Positions 18,564 to 27,775 of a stretch of DNA of 64,000 nucleotides are shown here, piece after piece (position 1 is the first letter of the stretch; the number at the start of each line of letters is the position of its first letter). The position numbers were made by a program, and so were the translations under genes. A model generated the notes under the pieces. That model was not told the origin of the DNA, made no database searches, and saw nothing but the letters and a program-made list of their open reading frames with translations. Source of the stretch: Synechocystis sp. LKSZ1 (GTDB lineage Bacteria; Cyanobacteriota; Cyanobacteriia; Cyanobacteriales; Microcystaceae); NCBI RefSeq assembly GCF_040436315.1, contig NZ_AP031572.1, positions 1,426,001-1,490,000 of the forward strand, given 5' to 3'.

Positions 18564-19472
18564 TTATCTATTACTTCTAGCAAAGGAAAAAATTTGATTT
18601 GAACGAGGACTGCCAACATAACGCCAATGCCAAGGCTCAAAACTGACTCCCTGGCTATTTCCTGGGGGAAAAGATAGTTCAAAACCGTAATTATGAGAAT
18701 TGCGAGCTAGCCATTGATAGGCTGGAGTTGATTGAAAATCAAACTTAAGATCGGCACTAGGCTGAGTTCCATCACCAATATCTAGAGCATAACCAGTATG
18801 ATGTTCACTATGGCCAGGAGGAGCACTTAAGCGAGCGGCGGCCTGTTTACTTCCTCGTCTTTGGATCTGTCTTTGAAACAGTTTTTCTTGATCCGCAATC
18901 GAACGAAATCCCGAAATAATGGTTAACTGAATACCTTGGGCTTTAGCATCACGTTGCATTTGCCAAAAAGCATTAGCGGCTTCTTGATCTAAAGACTCTG
19001 TTCGATCATAGTATTTGCCTACAGTAACTAGACGCTGACGAGGATTCTCAGCAAAAGTATGATGTCCTAAATAAGTTTTCGCTTGATTAGGCGGCAAATT
19101 ATTATAGGCAACCTGAGGTTGTAGATTTTGCTGAGGAATATTGAGAGATTCAGGTGGCATTTCAGGTAATAAAGGCCTCATATTAGCTTCCGATACTTCA
19201 GGCGGCTTACCAATTGATGTCATTACCGAAGGATTCGTTTTAATGAGAGGAGAGTCTGGGGAAGATTGAGCTTTAGATTTCTCTAGAGTTTTTTTAAACT
19301 GTTCATTGAATGAGGGAGCAACTGATTTATCTACCTCAGATTTTTGATTGGTAGAAGCTAGATCCTTTGAGTTGGGAAGATACCACCAACCAAAGAGAAT
19401 ACCAACAATTAGAGAAGCCAAGAAAAAGTTAAAAACTTGGAAATTATCGGCTACAATCTTGGGGAATTTCAT
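18564..19472 (-). CDS. M15 family D,D-carboxypeptidase (VanY-like), membrane anchored
   Basis: This 302-residue protein should trim D-Ala-D-Ala ends of peptidoglycan stem peptides in the periplasm. A signal anchor lies at about residues 14-32 (FFLASLIVGILFGWWYL). A Ser/Pro/Gln-rich linker (35-130) and an M15B catalytic domain follow. Zinc and catalytic signatures are SGFRSIADQEKLF, SEHHTGYALDIGDG (SxHxxGxAxD) and FEPWHWRYVG. It is 19 bases after the upstream Ser/Thr kinase stop and on the same strand, suggesting an operon in which wall remodelling and kinase signalling are linked. The gene is less GC-rich than the genome core. Confidence 0.92.
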   Translation of the reverse strand: MKFPKIVADNFQVFNFFLASLIVGILFGWWYLPNSKDLASTNQKSEVDKSVAPSFNEQFKKTLEKSKAQSSPDSPLIKTNPSVMTSIGKPPEVSEANMRPLLPEMPPESLNIPQQNLQPQVAYNNLPPNQAKTYLGHHTFAENPRQRLVTVGKYYDRTESLDQEAANAFWQMQRDAKAQGIQLTIISGFRSIADQEKLFQRQIQRRGSKQAAARLSAPPGHSEHHTGYALDIGDGTQPSADLKFDFQSTPAYQWLARNSHNYGFELSFPPGNSQGVSFEPWHWRYVGSPRSNQIFSFARSNR

Positions 19473-19491
19473 ATTACCTCAGTACTAGTAA

Positions 19492-20991
19492 CTAAAAGTT
19501 GACTAATTGACTAGCCATCCACCCTGTCGTTCCAGAATCGGGATGATAGACCCGATACCAAATATATCCCCCAGCATCAATGTCATTTCCCAAAATTTCT
19601 AAAGAATCACCTGTATATCCTTGACCAACAACACTATAATTAGTGCCAGGCCCCGAACGAATATTCTTGCTTCCTGATTGCCCGCCAATGGTTGCAGAAC
19701 TACCACTACTACTATTACTAGGATTGTTAACAATAACTCTTCGGACAATAGTTTTTGGCGTTGCGGCCGCTTTCCTTTCTGCTTCCAGTCGCTTTTGCTC
19801 AGCTGCTAAGCGATTTTCCTCTGCCTTTGCTCTGAGCTTTTCAGCTTCTTCTCTGTCTTTTTTTTCTTCTTCTAATGCCTTTTGAGCTTCTTCTTTCTCT
19901 TTTTCTATCTGAGCCATTTTAAGATCAGCTTCTTTCATTTGATACATGATGAAGAAACCAGCAGATAACCCAACAATAGCAAGAATTGATGTTATAGCAA
20001 CTGTGATTACACTAACACCAACAGAATTACTTTTTTTACTATTACTTTGAAATTGTTCAAAACCACTATTCCCTAAAACAACTGTAGGCGTTGGAGACGC
20101 GACCATCGGAGCTACTGCAATAGTATTGACTGTACTGAGATTATTTGAGGATACTGGAGATGAAGAGTGGAGAGCTAGAAGCATATCTTCTGCAGAAGAA
20201 AAACGACTGGCAATTTCCATTTTTATCGCCTTACTTAAAACAGACTTTAGCCGTTGATCTAAATGAGGAACGTCATATTCCCACTCTAGTTCGCCTGTAA
20301 TTGGACTAGTTGAAAACTCTACGGGTAACTTGCCTGTCAAAGCATAAACCATCGTGAGCCCCAATGCGTAGAGATCTGTACTGAATACTGCACGACCGGC
20401 ACTCTGTTCTGGAGCCATAAAACCCCTGGTACCCACAATTACTGAGCTAACTGTTGAGCCAGAGCCGAGAGTCACCGCCCCCATTGTTTCCTTAACAGCT
20501 CCAAAGTCAATGAGAACTGGTAGGCGATCCGTCTCTCGCAAAATAATATTTTCTGGCTTAATATCTCGATGGATGATTCCTTTCCCGTGAATGTGCTTCA
20601 AGGTATTCAGCAAAGAAGTCAGGATGGCAATCGCTTGTTCTGATCGAATAGGGCCAATTTGAGCAAGATTTTTTCCTTCAATATATTCTTGAACTAAATA
20701 GAACTGCTCATTTTCTATAAAATAGTCATACAAACGCGGAATCTGTGAACAGCCTTTACTCAATTCTTCTAGGGCTGTCGCTTCTTTTTTAAAGAGTTTT
20801 TCGATTAAGTCATAGGAAGAATGATTGCCAGAGTTAACAGGCTTTAGTTGCTTGACAACTACTGATTCATGAAATGGGCTTTTTGTATCTGTTGCCAGGA
20901 AAGTTTCCCCAAACCCACCGGATCCTAAAGCAGTGATAATTGCGTAACGATTAGCAAGTAATGTCGTCATAATTTTTAGGAATAAAGACAA
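19492..20991 (-). CDS. Ser/Thr protein kinase with transmembrane helix and SH3b domain
   Basis: The 499-residue PknB-type receptor kinase has GSGGFGETF, Lys47, HRDIKPEN (Asp143), DFG (Asp162) and GFMAPEQSAG, so it should be active. A membrane helix at about 324-349 and a charged coiled coil (352-408) lead to a C-terminal bacterial SH3 domain (438-499: IRSGPGTNYSVVGQG, GWMASQLVNF). SH3b domains often bind wall peptides, matching the M15 peptidase encoded 19 bases downstream. A second in-frame ATG at codon 8 (20970) gives MTTLLANRY, closer to the paralogue start. It is 35 bases behind its paralogue at 21027, and the two kinase domains look like a tandem duplication. Confidence 0.93.
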   Translation of the reverse strand: MSLFLKIMTTLLANRYAIITALGSGGFGETFLATDTKSPFHESVVVKQLKPVNSGNHSSYDLIEKLFKKEATALEELSKGCSQIPRLYDYFIENEQFYLVQEYIEGKNLAQIGPIRSEQAIAILTSLLNTLKHIHGKGIIHRDIKPENIILRETDRLPVLIDFGAVKETMGAVTLGSGSTVSSVIVGTRGFMAPEQSAGRAVFSTDLYALGLTMVYALTGKLPVEFSTSPITGELEWEYDVPHLDQRLKSVLSKAIKMEIASRFSSAEDMLLALHSSSPVSSNNLSTVNTIAVAPMVASPTPTVVLGNSGFEQFQSNSKKSNSVGVSVITVAITSILAIVGLSAGFFIMYQMKEADLKMAQIEKEKEEAQKALEEEKKDREEAEKLRAKAEENRLAAEQKRLEAERKAAATPKTIVRRVIVNNPSNSSSGSSATIGGQSGSKNIRSGPGTNYSVVGQGYTGDSLEILGNDIDAGGYIWYRVYHPDSGTTGWMASQLVNF

Positions 20992-21026
20992 GTCAATGCA
21001 ATTATAGTGATTAGGCTTTTAGATCT

Positions 21027-22586
21027 TTATCTAGATGACTTTTTATCAATCAGCCATGTCTGCTCTCCATCATTCCAAACTAGATAAACATAGGGCTTTT
21101 CATCCTTGACAACTCTGCCATCATTCATAACATAAGAAAGATTTAACTTAAGCTTTGCTCGTTCAGAATTTTGACTAATTGGAATTATATTTCCTAGCCT
21201 CACTTCAGATACCTTATTCCACCAATCAATATATTGATCATAGGTTAAGGACTGGGAAAAGTTACTGCTCAGTCTTGCCCAGGTTGTCGAGTAGTCGCCA
21301 TTATTTAGATCACTGTAATGGTTATCAATAAAATCCTCTGGGTTAGGACGAGCTACATCGGAGTTACTAGAGAGCAATGATTCGGAACTGGAGCGACCGG
21401 ATGAATTGTTAGATGATGAGATATCACTATTCCGAGTTTCTACTAGCTTTCTTTCTTCTTCAAGCTTAAGTTTTTCCGCTTCTAAGCGAGCTTTTTCGGC
21501 TTCTTCTTTCTCCTTTTCTGCCTGTAACGCCTGCAAATGAGACTGATTCATCTGTTGCATTACTAACAGGCCTCCACCTAGTCCCAAAACGACTAATACC
21601 GCCGCTAGTGCAGTGGACAAAACTCCAGTATTTACCGATGATCCCGTTCTCTTTTCCGAAGTGGGATCACCCGAACGGGGAATTACCCGAGTCGGCTCTA
21701 TCTCCCTTGCAGAAATCGACGGCCGACTATCGGGAATCACTCGCCGAGTTGCCATCTCACTGGGCGAAACCACCGGAACAGAGGGAAGCAAGGCATGGAG
21801 GTCTTGATACATCGCCTCTGCCGTCGGATAACGACGACTGGGTTCCATCTTGATCGCCTTTTCTAAAATGCGGGCCAACTGGGGGTCAAGATTCGGTACC
21901 TCCTCCTGCCAGTCCAGATCCCCCGTCAACTGACTCGTGCCAAACTCAATTGGTAATTTCTGGGTGAGGGCATAGATCATCGTCAGGCCGAGGGCATAGA
22001 GATCCGTACTAAAGACTGGCCGACCGGCACTCTGCTCTGGGGCCATAAAGCCCCTTGTCCCTACAATCACCGAACTAACGATGGAGCCAGAACCTAGGCT
22101 GATGGCCCCCATGGTTTCCTTAACTGCCCCGAAGTCGATCAACACCGGCAAGCCGTCATGGTTACGCAGAATAATATTTTCTGGCTTAATATCCCGGTGA
22201 ATAATTCCTTGGCTATGGATATATTTTAATGTTTTGAGAAGAGAAGACAGCACCAGCTTGGCCTGCTCTGACCCCATCCGGCCGAATTGAGCCAGGTTTT
22301 TCCCCTCGATATATTCCTGTACCAGGAAAAACTCTCCATTATCCATGAAATAGCTATACAACTGGGGAATCTGCGAACAGTTGGCCCCTAATTCCTCTAG
22401 AACTGCCGCTTCCTTCTGAAACAACTTCGTCACGACATCATTAGGGCCTTGGGTTGGTTTGAGACGTTTTACAACGACCATCCGCTGGGAGGGAAGATGA
22501 GTATCCCGGGCCAGGAAAGTTTCACCAAAACCACCGGCCCCCAAAGCCGCCACCATCTCGTAGCGACTGGCAAGCAGAGAAGACAT
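21027..22586 (-). CDS. Ser/Thr protein kinase with transmembrane helix and distinct C-terminal domain
   Basis: This 519-residue paralogue of the next gene has the complete kinase set (GAGGFGETF, Lys40, HRDIKPEN with Asp132, DFG Asp151, GFMAPEQSAG). A membrane helix lies near 325-347, a short coiled coil near 350-390, and a Ser/Asn-rich linker follows. The last 110 residues (DFIDNHYSDLNNGDYSTTWARLS onward) resemble the NTF2-like domains found at the C-terminus of other cyanobacterial Ser/Thr kinases rather than an SH3b domain. It is the first gene of the minus-strand kinase cluster and is more GC-rich than the paralogue. It starts at the first ATG, with MSSLLASRYE close to the paralogue start. 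Confidence 0.92.
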   Translation of the reverse strand: MSSLLASRYEMVAALGAGGFGETFLARDTHLPSQRMVVVKRLKPTQGPNDVVTKLFQKEAAVLEELGANCSQIPQLYSYFMDNGEFFLVQEYIEGKNLAQFGRMGSEQAKLVLSSLLKTLKYIHSQGIIHRDIKPENIILRNHDGLPVLIDFGAVKETMGAISLGSGSIVSSVIVGTRGFMAPEQSAGRPVFSTDLYALGLTMIYALTQKLPIEFGTSQLTGDLDWQEEVPNLDPQLARILEKAIKMEPSRRYPTAEAMYQDLHALLPSVPVVSPSEMATRRVIPDSRPSISAREIEPTRVIPRSGDPTSEKRTGSSVNTGVLSTALAAVLVVLGLGGGLLVMQQMNQSHLQALQAEKEKEEAEKARLEAEKLKLEEERKLVETRNSDISSSNNSSGRSSSESLLSSNSDVARPNPEDFIDNHYSDLNNGDYSTTWARLSSNFSQSLTYDQYIDWWNKVSEVRLGNIIPISQNSERAKLKLNLSYVMNDGRVVKDEKPYVYLVWNDGEQTWLIDKKSSR

Positions 22587-22916
22587 AGAATATTTTCAAT
22601 AGTGGAGAACAAATAGGATTCAAATTAGGGGGCCTTGCTTGGCCTAAGAACAAACTTCGGCCCAGTCAGATAAAAAAGGTTGAGGCAGGTGATGCCCACT
22701 CAGTTGCTATTTAGTTAAGAAAATGAACAAAATAGGGTGTCTCGGCTAGCATTCTCACAATACCATAAGCAGACTACTAGTCAAGGCCTTAACAGCCTCC
22801 ATTGTTTGGAAAGACTTGTTTCCTAATTCAGGGTGTTAATGCTCATGTTAGGAATTGTTAGAGTGCCTGTGATCGACTGAATTATCCCAGAGACAGAACA
22901 AGCATTCGTCTGGCCT
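22587..22916. other. intergenic region between divergent kinase and cofG genes
   Basis: These 330 bases separate divergently transcribed genes and must hold both promoters. I see no small ORF with a ribosome binding site, no tRNA and no strong hairpin. Confidence 0.5.
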
Positions 22917-23888
22917 ATGATACCGATTACCTACAGTCCCGCCTATACCCTGGTTCCAACCTACGAATGTTTTAATCGCTGTGAATATTGCAATTTTCGA
23001 GTTGATCCTGGCCAAGGGGCCTGGTTAACCTTAACGGCGGCCCAGGAAATCCTCCAATCCCTCCAGGGCCAAGGAATTACGGAGATTTTAATCCTCAGCG
23101 GTGAAGTCCATCCCCAGTCCCCCGAGCGGCCGGCCTGGTTTCAGCGCATCTATGACCTCTGCCAACTGTCCCTGGATCTGGGTTTTTTTCCCCACACCAA
23201 TGCGGGCCCTCTGCATCAGCAAGAAATGGCCCAGTTTAAAACCGTCAATGTCTCCCTGGGCTTAATGCTAGAGCAGGTGACACCGACGCTCTTGACTAGT
23301 GTTCATCGCCAGGCCCCGAGTAAAAAACCCGCCCGACGACGCCAGCAATTGCAATGGGCCGGAGAATTACAGATTCCCTTCACCACCGGCCTGTTGTTGG
23401 GCATTGGTGAACAGGAAAGCGATTGGTGGGATAGCCTCCAGGCCATTGCGGAACTTCATCAGCACTATGGTCATATCCAGGAAGTGATTTTGCAACCCCA
23501 CAGTCCTGGCCCTCAGCAAACCTGGCAGGCTTCCCCTTTTCCCCTCGCGGCCCTACCTGACCTAGTAGCCAGGGCCAGACAGATTTTACCGGCTGATATC
23601 ACGATTCAGATTCCACCTAACTTAATCACAGATCTGCCCCTGCTCCTCCAGTGCTTGCAGGCCGGGGCCCGAGACCTCGGTGGCCTGAGTCCTATGGATG
23701 AGGTGAATCCCAGCTATCCCCACCTTCCCTTAGCACAATTAACTCTGTACCTGGCCCAAGCCGGTTGGCAACTACAGCCCCGCCTGCCCCTCTATCCCCA
23801 CCACGATGCTTGGCTTACCCCGAGCCTAAGGCAACGGGTTCAGGCCTGGCGACAGCGAGACGTTTCCAACGGGGGAATGCAACAATAA
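22917..23888 (+). CDS. cofG: FO synthase subunit CofG (7,8-didemethyl-8-hydroxy-5-deazariboflavin synthase)
   Basis: CofG, with CofH, makes the deazaflavin FO, which in cyanobacteria serves as the antenna of class I photolyase. The 323-residue radical SAM protein has the cluster motif CFNRCEYC (Cys 18, 22, 25) and CofG-specific stretches LSGEVHPQS, FPHTNAGPL and LSPMDEVNPSYP. The start MIPITYSPAYTLVPTYEC matches family N-termini. cofH and photolyase are not in this window. An ABC exporter follows 28 bases later, probably by chance of layout. Confidence 0.93.
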   Translation: MIPITYSPAYTLVPTYECFNRCEYCNFRVDPGQGAWLTLTAAQEILQSLQGQGITEILILSGEVHPQSPERPAWFQRIYDLCQLSLDLGFFPHTNAGPLHQQEMAQFKTVNVSLGLMLEQVTPTLLTSVHRQAPSKKPARRRQQLQWAGELQIPFTTGLLLGIGEQESDWWDSLQAIAELHQHYGHIQEVILQPHSPGPQQTWQASPFPLAALPDLVARARQILPADITIQIPPNLITDLPLLLQCLQAGARDLGGLSPMDEVNPSYPHLPLAQLTLYLAQAGWQLQPRLPLYPHHDAWLTPSLRQRVQAWRQRDVSNGGMQQ

Positions 23889-23916
23889 AGGCTGGCCCTG
23901 CTCCTAGAAAAAAACC

Positions 23917-25716
23917 ATGACCGTTGCCGCTCCCCGTAAGTCCGATAGCGATTGGCGTTTACTGCTCAAGTTATTGCCCTACGTTCGTCGCTATCCCCGC
24001 TTACTCCTGCTTTCCATTATTCTCCTCATTCCCGTGGCCTTTGCCGGGGCCATTCAACCCTTAATCATCGGCCAGGCCGTATCCCTTCTGCGCCGTGAGG
24101 CCAGTTGGCCCTTTCTCCAAGCTTTGCCCCTGACCATGGCCCTCCAGCAGTTAGTCTGGATTCTCCTCGCCACGATTATTGTGCGTTTAATTTTTGTGGG
24201 GGCACAGGGCTTTTTAGTACAAAAAATGGGCCAGGAAATTACCGCTGATGTGCGGGAAGATCTGTTTGGCCATGTCATGGCCCTGTCGGTGAATTTCTTT
24301 CAGCGCACCCCCGTCGGTCGTTTGGTGACGCGATTAACCAATGATGTTGAGGCCCTGGGGGATGTGTTTGCCAGCGGGGCCATTGGGGTGATTAATGACC
24401 TAATTTCCATTGTGGCCATTGTGGTTACGATCTTTTGGGTGCAGTGGCAGTTGGCCACCCTTTTGTTGGTGATGCTGGTGCCGGTGACGGTGTTGATTGT
24501 TTATTTCCAGCAACAGTACCGTAAAGCCAACTACCAGGCCCGAGAGGAATTGTCGAAGCTAAATTCCATGCTCCAGGAAAATGTGACAGGAATTAATGTG
24601 GTGCAACTCTTCCGGCGGGAAGCCTATAACGCGGAGCTATTTCGCCGGGTTAATCAACGCTACCGCAAAGAAGTAGACCGGACAATTTTTCATGATTCGG
24701 CCATCTCGGCCACGCTGGAATGGATTAGCTTAGTGGCTATTGCTGGCGTCTTGGCCCTGGGAGGCTTTTTGGTACTCCGGGAAAATTTGACCTTTGGGGT
24801 CTTGGCCGCCTTTATTCTCTACGCCCAACGCTTGTTTAATCCCCTGCGCCAATTTGCCGATAAATTCACCATGTTCCAGGCCGGTTTTACCGCCATTGAA
24901 CGGATCAGCGAACTCATGGGCGAACCCATTGCCATCCAAGACCGGGCCGTGACCACCCCCATTGAGGTTAATCCCAGCCAGGCCCAGGGGGAAATTTGTT
25001 TTGAGAATGTCTGGTTTGCCTACCAAGGCCAGGATTATGTCCTTAAGCATTTAAACTTCACCATCAAACCGGGGGAAAAGGTGGCCTTTGTTGGGCCGAC
25101 GGGGGCCGGTAAAAGCTCGATTATTCGCCTCCTCTGTCGTCTCCATGAACCCAGTCAGGGGCGCATTCTCGTCGATGGCATTGATATTCGGGAGCTTTCC
25201 CAGGTGCAACTGCGGCGCTTTATCGGCGTGATCCTACAGGATAATTTTCTCTTTGCGGGGGACGTTAAACGCAACATTACCCTCGGGGAAGATTACAGCC
25301 TGGCGGATGTCCAAAAAGCGGCCCAGCTAACCAATGTCGCCACCCTAATTGAAGAATTACCCCAGGGCTACCATACGGAGCTACGGGAACGAGGCAGTAA
25401 TCTCTCTAGTGGTCAAAAACAATTGCTGGCCTTCGCCCGCGTCGCCATTCGGGAACCCCATGTTCTAGTGATGGACGAAGCCACCGCTAACTTAGATGTC
25501 CGCACCGAGGCCCAAATCCAAGAGGCCCTGTTGCATTTGCTTCAAGACCGCACCGCTATTATCATTGCCCACCGCCTTTCTACCATTCGCCATGTGGATC
25601 GTATTTTTGCCCTGAAGCAGGGGGAAATTGTCGAAACCGGCAATCATGAACAACTCCTGGCCCAACAGGGCCTCTACGCCAGTCTCTACCAATTACAAAT
25701 GTTAGGCAAAGACTAA
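23917..25716 (+). CDS. MsbA/MDR-type ABC exporter
   Basis: The 599-residue half-exporter has six membrane helices (about 30-330) with the intracellular loop VNFFQRTPVGRLVTRLTNDVEAL. Its ATPase has Walker A VGPTGAGKSS, Q-loop VILQDNFLF, signature NLSSGQKQLLAFAR, Walker B VLVMDEATANLD and IAHRLSTIRHVD. It likely works as a homodimer exporting lipids, drugs or metabolites; the substrate cannot be told. It follows cofG by 28 bases and its stop overlaps the convergent small gene by four bases. Confidence 0.92.
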   Translation: MTVAAPRKSDSDWRLLLKLLPYVRRYPRLLLLSIILLIPVAFAGAIQPLIIGQAVSLLRREASWPFLQALPLTMALQQLVWILLATIIVRLIFVGAQGFLVQKMGQEITADVREDLFGHVMALSVNFFQRTPVGRLVTRLTNDVEALGDVFASGAIGVINDLISIVAIVVTIFWVQWQLATLLLVMLVPVTVLIVYFQQQYRKANYQAREELSKLNSMLQENVTGINVVQLFRREAYNAELFRRVNQRYRKEVDRTIFHDSAISATLEWISLVAIAGVLALGGFLVLRENLTFGVLAAFILYAQRLFNPLRQFADKFTMFQAGFTAIERISELMGEPIAIQDRAVTTPIEVNPSQAQGEICFENVWFAYQGQDYVLKHLNFTIKPGEKVAFVGPTGAGKSSIIRLLCRLHEPSQGRILVDGIDIRELSQVQLRRFIGVILQDNFLFAGDVKRNITLGEDYSLADVQKAAQLTNVATLIEELPQGYHTELRERGSNLSSGQKQLLAFARVAIREPHVLVMDEATANLDVRTEAQIQEALLHLLQDRTAIIIAHRLSTIRHVDRIFALKQGEIVETGNHEQLLAQQGLYASLYQLQMLGKD

Positions 25717-26081
25717 AAATGGGAACGCTGGGCCATTAACCGCTCTTCTAGGGCCGCGATGCGATGGTAGGCCGCTGTTAGTTGGGCCGTTAGGCGATAA
25801 ATTTGCAACTCCGAGGTGGCGGGTTGGGCAATATCGAGGAACCAGAAGGGAGGGGACTCCGGCTCATCAGGCAAAATATCTTTGTGTTGTAGGCTGAGGA
25901 CAGTTTCATCAACTTCCCCAAGACTGGCACCACTGGCAGTATCCTGGCGAGGGCCTTCTAGATGACCAGGGGCCAGGACCTCAGAAAATTGACGGCTGAG
26001 GTGCATCACCATTTGCTGAAGTTGGTCAATTTTATGGCTCAGATCTTGGATTTGTTGTTGAAGTACATACTGTTGATTCAT
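25713..26081 (-). CDS. conserved coiled-coil protein, unknown function
   Basis: From the ATG at 26081 the protein is 122 residues, starting MNQQYVLQQQIQDLSHKIDQL. Heptad-like spacing predicts a coiled coil at both ends, with an acidic Pro-rich middle and the aromatic patch PPFWFLDIAQPA. An in-frame start at 26171 would add 30 residues of unlikely composition. The pattern resembles short coiled-coil proteins conserved in cyanobacteria. No domain is recognised. Its stop overlaps the ABC exporter stop tail to tail by four bases. Confidence 0.7.
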   Translation of the reverse strand: MNQQYVLQQQIQDLSHKIDQLQQMVMHLSRQFSEVLAPGHLEGPRQDTASGASLGEVDETVLSLQHKDILPDEPESPPFWFLDIAQPATSELQIYRLTAQLTAAYHRIAALEERLMAQRSHF

Positions 26082-26318
26082 AAATTCACGAGGCAAAGAA
26101 AAACCGCTAGACAAACGAGGGCGGCTATTTTCCGATTCTAGAGGCCGACACCAAAAAACTGAAAAAGTCAAGGATTAATTTAAGAAATCGCCCTTTCTCC
26201 CCCGACTGACCCCCACCCAGGAACACCATTCCCAGCCCGGCTTGGATACGCTAAGTTAAGACAACGGGCAAATTTCACGCCTAGACTCCCGATTGCCTAC
26301 GACCACGACAACATCTCT

Positions 26319-27659
26319 ATGCTCAATATTCAAGCGTTAACTGATCACGCTCAGCAGGCCGCCCAAACCCTGGGAATCTCTCGATACGATATCTATGGTT
26401 CCTCCGTTGATGAGGCCGGTGTCGAAGTCTCCTTTGGGGAACCCAAGCAAGTCCAGGCCTCCAATCGTTCCAGTGTGATCGTGAGAGTGTGGAATGACCA
26501 GGGCCAAGTCGGCGTCACTAGCACCACAGACCTGGATGCCGATGGTATTCAATTGGCCCTGCAAACAGCGGCCGAAGCCAGTGATTTTGGCGTGACGGAA
26601 AATATTCCTGAATTTAGTCCCGAGGCCCAGGCTCCCATTACCGACATGGAAATCAAGACGGTGCCGGCTTCGCCCATTAACGCCCTAACCACGGCTTTGA
26701 TTGCAGCAGAACAGCAACTGATGGCGGCCCATCCAGCCATTACCGGCGTCCCCTACAATGGTTTGTCCGAAGAAACCATTGAGCATTTTTACCTCAACAG
26801 TGAAGGGGCCCTGCGCCACGAGGCCCGTTCCTATGCCTCCATCTACCTCTACAGCCGGGCCGAGCAGGAAGGCAAGAAACCCCGCAGTGCTGGGGAAATG
26901 AAGATTAGCCATAGCCTTGCCGATTTAGATATTGCCGGTTGCCTAGCCAAGGTAACGGAAAAAACCCTTAGCCACCTGGATTATCACCCCATTGCCTCGG
27001 GCAAGTATCCTGTGGTCTTTTCCCCCACAGCTTTTTTGAGCTTGATCAGTGCCTTTTCTAACCTCTGGAATGCCCAAAGCATTTTAGACAAACAAAGCTT
27101 ATCGAGTCCTGAAAGTCTCGGCCAAACCATCGCCTCGCCCCTACTCTGCCTCTCGGATGATGCCCGTCATCCCGATAACCTGGGGGCCGATAGTTTTGAT
27201 GGAGAAGGAACGCCGACCCGCCGGGTTAGCTTGATTCACAACGGGGTATTAGTGGGCCTGCTCCACAGTGCGGGAACCGCTAAACGCTTTCATACCCAAC
27301 CCACGGGCCATGCCAATATTGGCGCTAAAGTCACCGTCGGGGCCCACTTCTATCATGTCTTTTCAGAGCAAACGCCGGCCCAGACCTATTCCCTGGCTGA
27401 GACAGAAAATGTGGTTTTCATCGACAAGCTCCAGGCCCTTCATGCCGGAGTGAATGCACTCCAGGGGTCTTTTTCCCTACCCTTTGATGGCTGGTTAGTT
27501 AACCGAGGGGAACGGGTCAGCATCGATGCCGCTACGGTGGCGGGAGATTTCCTAGACGTCTTGAAATCCATCGTTTACATCGAACCCGAGGCCGAAGTCA
27601 CCCCCCGAGGGGTTTGTCCAGCAGTTTGGGTCAAGGAGTTGGCGATTACGGGAGAATAA
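26319..27659 (+). CDS. TldD/PmbA family protein, PmbA (TldE) type
   Basis: TldD/TldE heterodimers process small peptides; TldD carries the HExxxH zinc site and TldE/PmbA does not. This 446-residue protein has the N-terminal strand GVEVSFGEPKQVQASNRSS, the core FSPTAFLSLISAFS and SFDGEGTPTRRVSLIHNG, and the end FDGWLVNRGERVSIDAATVAGDF, and no HExxxH. It therefore fits the TldE subunit at the usual length of about 445. A TldD partner is not adjacent. The first ATG (26319) gives a family-like start, MLNIQALTDHAQQAAQTLG. Confidence 0.88.
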   Translation: MLNIQALTDHAQQAAQTLGISRYDIYGSSVDEAGVEVSFGEPKQVQASNRSSVIVRVWNDQGQVGVTSTTDLDADGIQLALQTAAEASDFGVTENIPEFSPEAQAPITDMEIKTVPASPINALTTALIAAEQQLMAAHPAITGVPYNGLSEETIEHFYLNSEGALRHEARSYASIYLYSRAEQEGKKPRSAGEMKISHSLADLDIAGCLAKVTEKTLSHLDYHPIASGKYPVVFSPTAFLSLISAFSNLWNAQSILDKQSLSSPESLGQTIASPLLCLSDDARHPDNLGADSFDGEGTPTRRVSLIHNGVLVGLLHSAGTAKRFHTQPTGHANIGAKVTVGAHFYHVFSEQTPAQTYSLAETENVVFIDKLQALHAGVNALQGSFSLPFDGWLVNRGERVSIDAATVAGDFLDVLKSIVYIEPEAEVTPRGVCPAVWVKELAITGE

Positions 27660-27664
27660 CAACG

Positions 27665-27775
27665 ATGCCCAGATTGGTCATTCCTCAACAGCTTAAAGTC
27701 AGCCTAGAACAATTTGAATTGTTGGCCCAAGCCAATCGAGAGATTGGTATAGTTTGCCTGATCCTTTGCCAATGA
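27665..27775 (+). pseudogene. N-terminal remnant of an Uma2 (DUF820) gene
   Basis: A 36-codon ORF begins with MPRLVIPQQL, continues with VSLEQFELLAQANRE and then diverges before a TGA. This matches the N-terminus of the cyanobacterial Uma2/DUF820 endonuclease-like family (typically IPxxL, then an LEQFEQLAxANR segment), which normally runs to about 180-200 residues. Everything after the first helix, including the PD-(D/E)XK core, is absent. The TGA overlaps the mutL start in an ATGA arrangement, so the fragment may now serve as a coupled leader. It lies 5 bases after pmbA/tldE. Confidence 0.55.
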
